Source: Chloroflexota bacterium (GTDB lineage Bacteria; Chloroflexota; Anaerolineae; B4-G1). Taken from it: a stretch of 35,057 nucleotides of DNA. Both the position numbers and the translations under genes were made by a program. The stretch covers positions 1 to 35,057 of the forward strand of contig JAAEPW010000963.1 in NCBI GenBank assembly GCA_024232355.1, given 5' to 3'. The stretch's first letter is position 1; every line of letters starts with the position of its first letter. Of the stretch, positions 1-7,511 are shown one piece after another. The notes under the pieces are model-generated. The model ran no database searches. It saw only the letters and a list, made by a program, of their open reading frames with translations, and was not told the DNA's origin.

Positions 1-106
1 GCAGCATCGCAATGTTCTCGACTATCTCGTTGAAGCCTGTGACGCAGCAAATTGGGGTAGGCAAGCTCCATCCCTACTCCCAGGAGACACTGTGATTGTT
101 GGATAA
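1..106 (+). CDS. IS66-family-like transposase, C-terminal end only
   Basis: The reading frame from base 2 encodes about 34 residues ending in TAA at 104-106. It includes RNVLDYLVEACDAANWG followed by RQAPSLLP. The pattern of S/N-V-L-D-Y-L, then E-A-C, then A-P-S-L-L-P is what I recall from the extreme C-terminus of IS66-family (TnpC) transposases. The gene starts outside the window, so nothing can be said about its catalytic residues or whether it is intact. The family assignment rests on this short tail and on the terminal sequence that follows, so it is moderate. Confidence 0.6.
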   Translation, partial: QHRNVLDYLVEACDAANWGRQAPSLLPGDTVIVG

Positions 107-140
107 GTCATCGGGGGCGTTATACCCCCTGAACGGTTAC
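1..140 (+). mobile_element. Right end of an IS66-like insertion sequence
   Basis: Thirty-four bases after the transposase stop the sequence reads CCCCTGAACGGTTAC, ending at base 140. IS66-family elements commonly end in a GTAA-type inverted repeat, so this is the probable outer boundary. If so, the 8 bases after 140 (actctttt) would be one copy of the target duplication. The left end is outside the window and the duplication cannot be confirmed here. Confidence 0.5.
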
Positions 141-285
141 ACTCTTTTGTGAATTTGCTCAATGAAAAAGTCGTCTTGCGCAACAAAATCTCAATGCGAC
201 GCAATTTACGGCTCCGAGTTTACCATCATTTGCACACAGACTCGAGTTTCTTTATTTCAATATTTTGGTTTTCGGTGCTGATTTG

Positions 286-452
286 TTAACCTTGGCTCTG
301 GGATTTCGCGGGGTCAGTCGTAGACCCTAAAGGTTTTGGTGCAAAATATGACGAAAAATGGCCATTATCTGGCGCAAAACATTGTCTGTGCACAGTCTTG
401 AGCGAAACCTTTAGGGTCTCTCTCCGCAAAGTCCCAGAGAGCCTTAACCTTT
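286..452. repeat. Long imperfect inverted repeat, about 50 bp arms
   Basis: The left arm is 286-337 and the right arm about 404-452. GACCCTAAAGGTTT at 323-336 is exactly complementary to 406-419. The outer parts (ttaaccttggctctgggat on the left, with its counterpart in 431-449 on the right) pair with a few mismatches. The intervening loop is about 65 bp. The RNA would form one long hairpin on either strand. The symmetry suggests a small non-autonomous mobile element, or a terminator-like structure left between the IS end and the next operon. No coding potential is evident in 141-597 apart from this element. Confidence 0.7.
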
Positions 453-597
453 TCGTCTTGTCCGATACTTGCCCGGATTCTGTCTGACCGTATCAATGTC
501 TAAAAGCTTGGTAAAAGGAATTGTAATGGCTTTTGGGGAAAAATACAATTTGATATGGCTGAATGTGCCGAGTTTTTGCAAAATAAGTCCTTTTTCC

Positions 598-626
598 TTC
601 CCAACTCGTACGAACTGTTGTATAAT
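598..626 (+). promoter_or_regulatory. Sigma-70-like promoter for the mutase/meaB operon
   Basis: A perfect -10 box TATAAT (621-626) lies 17 bp after TTCCCA (598-603), which matches the -35 consensus at 4 of 6 positions. The predicted start is near 633. That leaves a leader of about 35 nt containing the AAAGGAG Shine-Dalgarno upstream of the ATG at 669. Confidence 0.65.
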
Positions 627-668
627 CCACCCGAATCCCGAACGACCACAAAAGGAGCCATAAACCAG

Positions 669-1067
669 ATGAGTGAACGACTACGTATTTTGATTGCCAA
701 GCCCGGTCTCGACGGTCACGACCGGGGAGCCAAAGTCATCGCCCGCGCACTGCGAGATGCGGGGATGGAGGTCATTTACGCCGGTTTGCGGCAGACGCCA
801 GAGATGATCGTCGAGGCGGCGCTGCAAGAGGACGTGGATGGAGTGGGCCTGAGCATTCTCTCGGGAGCCCATATGACGCTGGTGCCCCGGGTGCTTGAAG
901 GGCTGCGCGAGGCTGAACTGAGCCACGTCAAAGTCTTTGTCGGCGGCATCATCCCTGACGAGGACGCGCCCGTACTCAAAGAATTGGGAGTAGCCGGTAT
1001 CTTTGGTCCCGGCGCCAATACTCATGAAATAACCGCTTTTGTTCGTCAGCAGTTGACCGAGGCTTGA
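669..1067 (+). CDS. Methylmalonyl-CoA mutase, cobalamin-binding subunit (C-terminal domain protein)
   Basis: The 132-residue protein is a stand-alone B12-binding domain of the methylmalonyl-CoA mutase type, which isomerises methylmalonyl-CoA and succinyl-CoA. It carries the base-off/His-on motif D15-x-H17-x-x-G20 (GLDGHDRG), the second motif GLSILSGAH and the glycine pair in [10 protein letters not shown]. Length and content match the small subunit used where the catalytic TIM-barrel chain is a separate gene. The frame is open further upstream to 555, but I place the start at 669 because AAAGGAG precedes it and homology begins there. It is followed after one base by meaB, the chaperone GTPase of the same enzyme. 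The large mutase subunit is not in this window. Confidence 0.92.
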   Translation: MSERLRILIAKPGLDGHDRGAKVIARALRDAGMEVIYAGLRQTPEMIVEAALQEDVDGVGLSILSGAHMTLVPRVLEGLREAELSHVKVFVGGIIPDEDAPVLKELGVAGIFGPGANTHEITAFVRQQLTEA

Positions 1068-1068
1068 T

Positions 1069-2019
1069 GTGAGAAACGCTTCACATCTAGTCACTAAAAC
1101 TCTAGACGGTGATCGCCGGGCGTTGGCCCGCCTCATTTCGTTGGTCGAGGACGATGGCATCGACGCTCGCACCGCCTTGGCAGCCCTGTATCCCTACACC
1201 GGTCAGGCCCACATCATCGGCGTGACCGGCGCGCCCGGCTCTGGCAAATCTACCCTGGTCAACGAGTTGGCCAAGACGTTGCGCGCCCAAGGCACGACGG
1301 TGGGCATCGTGGCGGTGGACCCCAGCAGCCCGTTCACCGGCGGCGCGATGTTGGGCGACCGGGTGCGCATGTATGACCTGGCCGGAGACCCCGGAGTGTT
1401 CATTCGCAGCATGGCCACGAGGGGCAGCCTGGGCGGACTGGCACGGGCCACCAGTGACGTGGTCAAAGTGCTCGACGCAGCCGGTTTCGACATTGTATTG
1501 GTCGAGACCGTGGGGGCGGGCCAGTCGGAGGTGGACATTGCGCGCGCGGCTCACACCACCATCGTCATCGAAGCGCCGGGGATGGGGGACGAGATGCAGG
1601 CGCTCAAGGCCGGCCTGATGGAGATCGCCGACGTGCTGGTGGTCAACAAAGCGGACCGTCCGGGAGCGGCGAACACGGCCCGCGCGCTCGAGATGGTGAT
1701 CGACCGGAACGCTCGCGGTACAAAAGATGAGACCGTCTGGCGGCCATTGATCTTGCAAACCGTCGCGTTGGACGGGACCGGCGTGTCAGAGGTGCTGGAG
1801 ACCGCCGCCGCGCACCGCGAACATTTGCAAACCTGCGGATTGTGGGTGCAGCGAGAGCAATCACGGGTCGAGACCGAACTGTTCAGCGTGCTCCAGCAAG
1901 AACTGCTCGGCCGGGTGTTGACGCGGGTGGGGGAAGAGCAAATGCAAGCGTGGGTAGCGCGCATCGCGGCGCGAGAGGTAGACGTGTACGCGGCGATGCA
2001 AGCGATCATCGGAGAATAG
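1069..2019 (+). CDS. meaB: Methylmalonyl-CoA mutase-associated GTPase MeaB (ArgK family)
   Basis: MeaB protects and reactivates B12-dependent methylmalonyl-CoA mutase and gates cofactor loading. The 316-residue length is standard for the family. Visible motifs are Walker A GAPGSGKST (54-62), the family-specific segment VDPSSPFTGGAMLGDRVRM, switch II around VETVGAGQSE (from 145) and the guanine-specificity motif NKAD (193-196). The start is GTG at 1069. The ATG overlapping the previous stop is out of frame. The gene is transcribed with the B12-binding subunit, which supports a shared role. The function is well established for the family; the substrate enzyme is inferred from the neighbour. Confidence 0.95.
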   Translation: MRNASHLVTKTLDGDRRALARLISLVEDDGIDARTALAALYPYTGQAHIIGVTGAPGSGKSTLVNELAKTLRAQGTTVGIVAVDPSSPFTGGAMLGDRVRMYDLAGDPGVFIRSMATRGSLGGLARATSDVVKVLDAAGFDIVLVETVGAGQSEVDIARAAHTTIVIEAPGMGDEMQALKAGLMEIADVLVVNKADRPGAANTARALEMVIDRNARGTKDETVWRPLILQTVALDGTGVSEVLETAAAHREHLQTCGLWVQREQSRVETELFSVLQQELLGRVLTRVGEEQMQAWVARIAAREVDVYAAMQAIIGE

Positions 2020-2023
2020 CGTT

Positions 2024-2656
2024 ATGATTCGTCTCTATCTCATCCGCCACGGACAATCCACCTGGAATGCCCAACGTCGCTGGCAAGGCCTATCTGACCC
2101 CCCGCTGGACGACGTGGGCCGGGGGCAGGCTCATCGCTTGGCCGAACGGCTGCAAGGAAATGGACAGAAACTGCTCGCATTGTACGCCAGCCCTTTGCAG
2201 CGGGCGCGGGAGACGGCGGACATTATTGGGGAAGCGGTAGGGGTGTCTGTAGTGTTCGATGATCGGCTCAAGGAGCGCGACGTGGGTGCCTTTACGGGGC
2301 TTACGATAGAACAGGTCGGGGAACAGTACCCCGACGCATTGCGGCGCATGGCGGAAGCCGACGAAAGCTTGGTGATTCCGGGCGAGGAAGACGCCAAATT
2401 ATTTCGCGTCAAGGTGGCGACTTTTTTTGACGAGATCGTGGCGCGGCACGGAGAGGGCCCCATCGGCGTGGTGTCTCACGGCGGCACTTTGGGCGCCTAT
2501 CTCAATCACCTGATCGGGCTGCCCAGCCGGTTCTTTCCCTTTCGCTTTGGCAATACGTCACTGAGCATCGTTGACGTGGACCCGGCGCGACCGCGCATCG
2601 TACTTTTGAACGATATCTGTCACACGCAGGAGAATGGATATGATTATGGGGAATAA
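2024..2656 (+). CDS. Histidine phosphatase family protein (phosphoglycerate mutase-like)
   Basis: This 210-residue protein belongs to the histidine phosphatase superfamily. The phospho-accepting histidine sits in LIRHGQSTWN (R8-H9-G10), and the second catalytic histidine in VSHGGTLGAY (H152). The remaining conserved pieces are the arginine in YASPLQRARETA and the acidic LKERDVGAFTG segment. Members range from cofactor-dependent phosphoglycerate mutase to alpha-ribazole phosphatase CobC and general phosphatases. The length and lack of mutase-specific insertions favour a phosphatase. Given the B12-related genes upstream, a CobC-like role is conceivable but not demonstrated. It starts 4 bases after meaB and its 3' end overlaps the next gene. 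Confidence 0.85.
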   Translation: MIRLYLIRHGQSTWNAQRRWQGLSDPPLDDVGRGQAHRLAERLQGNGQKLLALYASPLQRARETADIIGEAVGVSVVFDDRLKERDVGAFTGLTIEQVGEQYPDALRRMAEADESLVIPGEEDAKLFRVKVATFFDEIVARHGEGPIGVVSHGGTLGAYLNHLIGLPSRFFPFRFGNTSLSIVDVDPARPRIVLLNDICHTQENGYDYGE

Positions 2657-3176
2657 AGTGCGGCTGCGTTCCATCGAGCGGGATGATCTACCGCGTTTTG
2701 TCGCGTGGTTCAACGACCCAGATATACGCCGCCACTTGCTGATGTACTTGCCGATGTCATTGGCACAGGAGGAGCGTTGGTTCGAGAATATGTTGGGACG
2801 GCTGGAACGACAGACGGATGTGCTGTTGGCCATCGAAACCATCGACGGCGTGCACATTGGCAACGTGGGTCTCCATTCCATCGACTGGAAGAACCGTAAC
2901 GCCGAATTCGCTATCGCCATCGGTGAAAAGTCGCACTGGGGACAAGGATATGGTACCGACGCCACCCGAACGATCTTGAATCTGGCATTTGGCGGAATGA
3001 ATCTGCACCGCGTCTATTTGCGGGTGGATACGGACAATCCACGGGGTATTCGGTGCTACGAAAAGGTTGGGTTCCAACGAGAGGGAATTATGCGCCACGT
3101 GGGATTCAGGAAAGGCGTTTACCACGATCAATACCTGATGAGCATCCTAGAATCGGAGTTTGAGATCAATGAATGA
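2640..3176 (+). CDS. GNAT family N-acetyltransferase (RimJ/RimL type)
   Basis: The protein of about 178 residues resembles RimJ/RimL-type acetyltransferases. It starts with VRLRSIERDDLPRFVAWFND, carries the acetyl-CoA pyrophosphate-binding segment GQGYGTDAT, and ends with NPRGIRCYEKVGFQREG followed by a basic C-terminal strand. Three in-frame ATGs exist at 2634, 2640 and 2646. I chose 2640 because AGGAG at 2628-2632 sits 7 bases upstream. It overlaps the end of the phosphatase gene by 17 bases and the start of the PRPP synthetase gene by 8, so translational coupling is likely. The substrate cannot be told from sequence; relatives modify ribosomal proteins, antibiotics or amino acids. Confidence 0.85.
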   Translation: MIMGNKVRLRSIERDDLPRFVAWFNDPDIRRHLLMYLPMSLAQEERWFENMLGRLERQTDVLLAIETIDGVHIGNVGLHSIDWKNRNAEFAIAIGEKSHWGQGYGTDATRTILNLAFGGMNLHRVYLRVDTDNPRGIRCYEKVGFQREGIMRHVGFRKGVYHDQYLMSILESEFEINE

Positions 3177-4143
3177 GATTCGTCACACCTCGCACGGCGA
3201 AATCAAACTGTTTGGTGGTACCGGCTGCCCTGAACTGGCCCAAGAAATTAGCGATTATTTGCAAGTCCCGCTGTCAGGGCGTGACGTGGCTCAATTTGCC
3301 AACGAGAACATCTTTGTGCAATTGCACGAGAGTGTGCGCGGTCAGGATGTCTTTTTGATTCAGACCACATCGTCTCCGGTCAACTATAACGTGATGGAGA
3401 TGTTGATCTTTTTGGACACACTGAAACGGGCATCACCGGACCGGATCACCGTGGTCATCCCGTACCTGGCTTATGCCCGCTCCGACAAAAAAGATCAACC
3501 CCGCGTGCCGATCACGGCTCGGTTGATGGCCGACATGATCGGGGTTGCTGGCGCCGACCGCTACATCACCCTCGATCTGCATGCCGGTCAGATTCAGGGA
3601 TTCTTTAGCATCCCTGGCGACGTGATGACAACCTTTTCGATTCTGTCTGATTACTTTTTCAAGAAAAAACTCGAGGATGCGGTAGTCGTCGCCTCTGATC
3701 TGGGTTTTGCCAAAAAAGCGCGTAACCTGGCATCTGAATTGGACATGCCCCTAGCGCTGGTCGAAAAGCGACGGGTAGCACAAAACACAGAAGCACTCAC
3801 GTTGGTGGGTGATGTGGATGGGCACGACGTGATTGTCGTGGACGACGAGGTGGATACCGGTGGTTCGATATCCAACGCCGTTCGAGTCGTGCAGGAACAC
3901 GGCGCTCGTGATGTCTACATGTGCTTTGCGCACGCTGTCCTTTCGCAGCGAGCGGCAGAGCGGCTACAAGCGCTCGATGTCAAAGAGATTGTGACCACCA
4001 ACTCTATTCCCATCCCGCCGGAAAAGCAATTCTCCAACCTCAAGATTTTGTCTGTTGCCAACCTGTTGGGAGAGGTGATCCGGCGCGTTCACGAGGGCTG
4101 CAGCGTCGGCGAGATGTTTGGGAATTATCGACGCTACAAATAG
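3169..4143 (+). CDS. prs: Ribose-phosphate pyrophosphokinase (PRPP synthetase), divergent
   Basis: The enzyme makes PRPP from ribose 5-phosphate and ATP for nucleotide, histidine and NAD synthesis. The 324-residue length fits. Seen are the metal-binding histidine region DLHAGQIQGFF (H138), the flexible-loop region YARSDKKDQPRVPITA and the PRPP-binding loop VIVVDDEVDTGGSI (from about 221). Each differs from the textbook bacterial forms: YARSDKK in place of YARQDRK, SDLGFAKKAR in place of PDVGGVVRAR, and DEVDTGGS in place of DMIDTAGT. It may therefore belong to a divergent branch with altered regulation. ATG at 3169 follows GGAG at a 10-base distance and overlaps the previous gene. A TTG at 3160 is a less likely start. 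Last gene of the operon. Confidence 0.88.
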   Translation: MNEIRHTSHGEIKLFGGTGCPELAQEISDYLQVPLSGRDVAQFANENIFVQLHESVRGQDVFLIQTTSSPVNYNVMEMLIFLDTLKRASPDRITVVIPYLAYARSDKKDQPRVPITARLMADMIGVAGADRYITLDLHAGQIQGFFSIPGDVMTTFSILSDYFFKKKLEDAVVVASDLGFAKKARNLASELDMPLALVEKRRVAQNTEALTLVGDVDGHDVIVVDDEVDTGGSISNAVRVVQEHGARDVYMCFAHAVLSQRAAERLQALDVKEIVTTNSIPIPPEKQFSNLKILSVANLLGEVIRRVHEGCSVGEMFGNYRRYK

Positions 4144-4149
4144 ATTAGG

Positions 4150-4599
4150 TCAGACGTCGTCGTTATCGCGCTTGGACAGGTAGTGGATGGGCGGGTCGAT
4201 CTCGACGTATCCGACTTGGCGAAACAATGCCAGCGACGCGGGGTTATCGCCCTCGACCAGGACCGCGATCACGTGCATATCTTGTTCTCGCAGCACATTT
4301 TCTGCCGCCGCAATCAGTTGGGCGGCATAACCTTTTCTGCGGTGGTCGGGATCGACCACCAGCCGGTTGATCCACCCCTTGCGACTGTCGTGAGTGGTAG
4401 CGACCGCGCCCACCAATTGACCGCCTGCTCGCAGGCCCAGGATCGTTTGGATGCCGCTGGCGAGTTGCTGAGTAAAGGCGGCGTGACTATCACGCCCCTG
4501 TGGTTTGAGCGAATGCAATCCCGCCCGCTGCCATAATGCCAACAATTCGTCGTAATTGTTCGACTCTAGTCGTTGGATAGAAAGATTCTCTTGTGGCAT
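4150..4599 (-). CDS. GNAT family N-acetyltransferase
   Basis: This 149-residue single-domain acetyltransferase carries the acetyl-CoA binding motif in VVDPDHRRKGYAAQLI (the Q/R-x-x-G-x-G/A signature is RRKGYA). The C-terminal GDNPASLALFRQVGY is typical of the fold. It has the arrangement seen in RimI/YpeA-like proteins, but the substrate is unknown. It is convergent with the PRPP synthetase gene: only 6 bases separate the two stops and I see no hairpin between them, so terminators must lie inside the opposing genes or be Rho-dependent. Downstream of the aminotransferase on the same strand, it is separated from it by about 180 bases of palindromic repeats. Confidence 0.85.
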   Translation of the reverse strand: MPQENLSIQRLESNNYDELLALWQRAGLHSLKPQGRDSHAAFTQQLASGIQTILGLRAGGQLVGAVATTHDSRKGWINRLVVDPDHRRKGYAAQLIAAAENVLREQDMHVIAVLVEGDNPASLALFRQVGYVEIDPPIHYLSKRDNDDV

Positions 4600-4650
4600 A
4601 GTAGCTCCATATTGGTGTGTTTTACGTTCCCAGAATTGGATGTTTCATGC

Positions 4651-4747
4651 TCTCAGCCCTCGTCCCGAGGGCGATTTTGGGTAGAAAATTACCCCAAAAG
4701 TTGATGTTTTGTTGCATGGGCCGCCCCCAGGACGGGGGCTGGAGCGG
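4651..4747. repeat. Palindrome cluster (REP/BIME-like), inverted pair
   Basis: Three hairpins occur in a row. GCCCTCG-TCC-CGAGGGC is at 4656-4672, TTTTGGG...CCCCAAAA at 4675-4699, and GCCCCC-AGGAC-GGGGGC at 4723-4739 followed by TGGAGCGG. The first and third are the same unit in opposite orientations: read on the minus strand, the third begins GCTCCAGCCCCCGTCC, matching GCTCTCAGCCCTCGTCC. The family recurs at 15613-15726 and inside the coding region at 20704-20728. Between two minus-strand genes, it could act as a partial terminator or mRNA stabiliser. Confidence 0.75.
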
Positions 4748-4779
4748 TGACTGAGTAGTACACTCTGTCTTGATGTATT

Positions 4780-5949
4780 TTATGTTTGCGTCTGGTAGTT
4801 ATGCAACGCAGTTCCTAATCGGCGTGCCCCCTCGCGCAACTCGTCAAAAGACAATAGGGTAAAGGATAAACGGCAGTATCGCTCCCCGCCGCCACCGGAA
4901 TAGAATCGAGCGCCGGGCACGTACGACACACCCGCCGCCTCGGCGATGGGTAAGAGGGCAACGCTGTCCACTCCCGGCGGCAGGCGCAGCCAGACAAAAA
5001 AGCCACCCCCAGGACACACCCATTCGCACTCTTCTGGCAGATGGTTCGCCAATGCGTCCAGCAGGATATCTCGTCGCTGCTGGTAGCTGGCACGCAATAC
5101 TTTTATTTGCTCGTTTAGCAATCCCAACTCGATAAAGGCCGCCACCACGTGAGCTGTAAAATGGTTGACGCCGCCACCACTGTCCAACATGCCGCTGCCC
5201 GCACAGCGCTGCACGATTTCGGGCGCGGCCAACATCCAACCCAGCCGCAGTCCCGGTGCGAGCACCTTGGAAAATGATCCCAGTCGCACGATTGGCCCGG
5301 CCAGTATTTGGCTGTAGAGCGTTGGCGGTGGGAGGGAATCGTACCATAGCTCATAGTACGCATCGTCCTCCAATATGGTCAATCCCTCACGTTTGGCTAG
5401 CGTCAATAATGCCCGCCGACGTTCCATCCCCATCGTCAGGCCGGTGGGGTTGTTGAACGTCGGGACGGTGTAGAGCCAACGTGGTTGTTGCCCTTGGTGT
5501 TGGAGCGACGCCAGTTTTTCTTCCAACGCATCCACCCGCAATCCCTCGTCGTCACTGGGAACCGGCACCAACTCTAGCCCGTGATCGCGAAATATGCGCA
5601 GCGCCAGATGGTATACGGGAGATTCGACCAACACCACGTCTCCGGGCTGCGTCAACAGGGTGCTCAGCATATTCAGCGCCTGCGACGTGCTGCCGGTGAT
5701 CATCACCTGCTCCGGCGGCGGCGATATCCCCTCCATGCGATCTAACCGGGCGCATATCTGCTCGATCAAGCAGATCGGCCCCTGCTCGGCCCCATAAGAC
5801 AAGGCTGATGGGCCATCCCGCTCTAACGCCGTTTGGGCTGCCCGCGACAAACCATCTACCGGCAACAGGTCCAAGTCTGGGTGGCCCCAAGTAAATTCGA
5901 TGATTCCGGGACGTAGAAAAAGCTGTACGTTAGATTGTGGGTTTTCCAT
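4780..5949 (-). CDS. PLP-dependent aminotransferase, fold type I (aspartate/2-aminoadipate-like)
   Basis: The 389-residue enzyme resembles the PLP aminotransferases related to 2-aminoadipate transaminase and the MocR catalytic domain. The Schiff-base lysine is K228 in GSFSKVLAPGLRLGW. Cofactor contacts include the TGSTSQALNM phosphate-binding region, NNPTG and ILEDDAYYEL. No N-terminal DNA-binding domain is present, so it is an enzyme rather than a MocR regulator. The frame extends to 6024, but I start at ATG 5949 because a GGAGC ribosome site lies just upstream and the promoter at 5994-6021 would place the transcription start between the two. The substrate is not assignable from sequence. 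Confidence 0.88.
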   Translation of the reverse strand: MENPQSNVQLFLRPGIIEFTWGHPDLDLLPVDGLSRAAQTALERDGPSALSYGAEQGPICLIEQICARLDRMEGISPPPEQVMITGSTSQALNMLSTLLTQPGDVVLVESPVYHLALRIFRDHGLELVPVPSDDEGLRVDALEEKLASLQHQGQQPRWLYTVPTFNNPTGLTMGMERRRALLTLAKREGLTILEDDAYYELWYDSLPPPTLYSQILAGPIVRLGSFSKVLAPGLRLGWMLAAPEIVQRCAGSGMLDSGGGVNHFTAHVVAAFIELGLLNEQIKVLRASYQQRRDILLDALANHLPEECEWVCPGGGFFVWLRLPPGVDSVALLPIAEAAGVSYVPGARFYSGGGGERYCRLSFTLLSFDELREGARRLGTALHNYQTQT

Positions 5950-5993
5950 AGCTGCTCCAATGGACAAAAATAATTGAACAGGAATTTTGACCA

Positions 5994-6021
5994 ATGATAC
6001 ACGACAGAGGGTTAAAGTCAA
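5994..6021 (-). promoter_or_regulatory. Sigma-70-like promoter for the aminotransferase
   Basis: Read on the minus strand, TTGACT (6021-6016) is followed after 16 bp by TATCAT (5999-5994). It points at the aminotransferase start at 5949 and its -35 box lies only 16 bp from the -35 box of the divergent promoter at 6038. Confidence 0.65.
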
Positions 6022-6037
6022 CATTGGGGACTGGCAG

Positions 6038-6066
6038 TTGATGTTTCACACGATTTGTGCTATTAT
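6038..6066 (+). promoter_or_regulatory. Sigma-70-like promoter for the DUF402 gene
   Basis: TTGATG (6038-6043), a 17 bp spacer and TATTAT (6061-6066) form a good promoter, about 55 bp before the TTG start at 6129. It is back-to-back with the aminotransferase promoter, so one regulator bound between them could affect both. Confidence 0.65.
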
Positions 6067-6128
6067 CCTGATCGAACATGTTCCCTATCTCTTGAAGCGT
6101 TCGACAGGCCTATGCCGGAGGTATCGAA

Positions 6129-6779
6129 TTGAAACCAATTTCTCGTTGGAAGCCAGGCGACCCCATTGTTTTTCGGGGAGTATGGCGTCAGAAACTTTGG
6201 TGGGCATTGCCGGTGACAGTGGTGCAGGATAGCCCTAATTTGATCGCGCTGTACTGGCGAGCCGGAAATCCTGACAAGATCCCACGAGAGAAACTGACTC
6301 CCCAGGAATTGTTGTCAATTGAAAAGCCAGATCTCGTCGATAAGGTGTGGAAAGAGACCGACGTGCTCATGCTGTATACACCCGGAGCGGCCCACGCGGT
6401 CTATGTGATGTGGGAAACGGGTCACACAGAGATTCGATGTTGGTATATCGATCTACAGAATCCGCTACACCGGACATCAATCGGTTTCAACACCAGGGAT
6501 CATGTGTTCGATGCTGTGATCAGCTCCGACCGGTCTGAATGGTGGTGGAAGGACGAGGATGAATTCGCCGAGGCAGTGGCAATCGGCTTGTTCTCCACTG
6601 AGGAGGCTCGCGCGATTCGGACGGAAGGAGAGCGCGTCATCGAATTGGTGCGTGCCGATCAACCGCCGTTTTGTGATGGGTGGGAAATGTGGAGGCCCCC
6701 AACCGAGTGGGGGATTCCGGATTTTCCAGCAAATTGGGACAATATAGCTGAACACGATGATGCCAAACCCATTGGGTGA
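6129..6779 (+). CDS. DUF402 domain-containing protein
   Basis: The 216-residue protein shows the DUF402 core: CWYIDLQNPLHRT, then F-D-A-V-I and WWWKDEDEF, with the run of acidic and aromatic residues typical of the family. DUF402 is shared with FomD-like and some nucleotide-phosphate hydrolases that bind divalent metal through the acidic cluster. The substrate here is unknown. The start is TTG at 6129, preceded at proper distance by GGAGG (6116-6120). No ATG upstream has a ribosome site. It is followed by a small STAS-like gene after 36 bases, probably one transcript. Confidence 0.8.
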   Translation: MKPISRWKPGDPIVFRGVWRQKLWWALPVTVVQDSPNLIALYWRAGNPDKIPREKLTPQELLSIEKPDLVDKVWKETDVLMLYTPGAAHAVYVMWETGHTEIRCWYIDLQNPLHRTSIGFNTRDHVFDAVISSDRSEWWWKDEDEFAEAVAIGLFSTEEARAIRTEGERVIELVRADQPPFCDGWEMWRPPTEWGIPDFPANWDNIAEHDDAKPIG

Positions 6780-6815
6780 ACCAACACTGATGGAGCGATC
6801 TGGAGGCGTATAGGT

Positions 6816-7166
6816 ATGGTCACATCAGAACTAAAAGATGGGATTGTGTGGTTGATCGTTGAAGGAGATATGACAGCCCAAGATGTCAGGCGCGAAGCAG
6901 GCAAATGGCTGCCGCGAAAACACGTTTTCAGTGGATTCATCACCGATCTTCGCAGGATGACGACCATCCCCGCTACGATCGAGCAAAAAAAACTGGAAGA
7001 ATGGCGCAAACAGAATAAATCTGGCAAACCCCACGCGCTATTGGGCCGGACGAATGCCCTGGGAGCGTTGATCAAGATTTATGTCCGTTTTACAAAAGCG
7101 GCGGACACGCGATACTTTATGGATCCCAAGGCCGCAGTAACCTGGGTAAGGAACTTTGGTCGGTGA
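6816..7166 (+). CDS. Small hypothetical protein, STAS/SpoIIAA-like
   Basis: This 116-residue protein has the alternating strand-helix pattern of SpoIIAA-like or STAS-like proteins. An initial strand (GIVWLIVEGDMTAQDVRR) leads into a helix, then a strand FSGFITDLRRMT, then IKIYVRFTKAADTRYFMD, and an end segment with AAVTWV. Such proteins often sense or bind small ligands or partner proteins. The assignment rests on fold pattern only. ATG 6816 is preceded by GGAGG at a suitable distance. It lies directly after the DUF402 gene. Confidence 0.65.
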   Translation: MVTSELKDGIVWLIVEGDMTAQDVRREAGKWLPRKHVFSGFITDLRRMTTIPATIEQKKLEEWRKQNKSGKPHALLGRTNALGALIKIYVRFTKAADTRYFMDPKAAVTWVRNFGR

Positions 7167-7182
7167 CGGGGATAGATTGACA

Positions 7183-7488
7183 ATGTCCGAGATCACACCC
7201 TGCCCGTGCCCTCACTGCGAGACACATTCTCTCATTTAGGATGGCATTGTACGTTGGCGGAGTGGACCGCGCCCTCCGCGCTCGTTGGCTGTGCCGCGCG
7301 AGCGATTGGGCTTTTCCCCCCGTGCCGATTTTGACGAGTCGGCCTACTATCATTGTGAAAATTGTGGCACAGAGTTTGTTGACCACATTGTATCATCACA
7401 TGGCCTGTCGAGCTTGCAAGTAGAGGGAGGAGGTCCTTCGTACACATATAACAGGCTCGCGAAAACCTGGCAAAAGCGACGATGGTAA
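7183..7488 (+). pseudogene. Small zinc-ribbon protein interrupted by an in-frame TAG
   Basis: From ATG 7183 the frame encodes 18 residues with the pair C-P-C-P-H-C. It then meets TAG at 7237-7239 and continues in the same frame for 82 codons, with the second pair C-E-N-C in YYHCENCGTEF, to TAA at 7486. Two CxxC pairs on either side of one stop, in one frame, indicate a single zinc-ribbon protein of about 101 residues. The simplest reading is a recent nonsense mutation, since TAG is one change from CAG, AAG, GAG or TGG. Readthrough or a sequencing error are alternatives. A separate downstream gene starting at the TTG at 7285 would have lost half the zinc site. Confidence 0.65.
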
Positions 7489-7511
7489 AGAGTCAAAAGG
7501 AGTCATTCAAT

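Noticed and set aside
22..204. Open frame of 60 codons on the minus strand
   Set aside because: It crosses the IS66-like transposase end and its terminal repeat; no motif and no ribosome site.
7285..7488. Separate small gene starting at TTG 7285
   Set aside because: It would hold only one of two cysteine pairs and has no ribosome site. The broken single gene from 7183 explains the sequence better.
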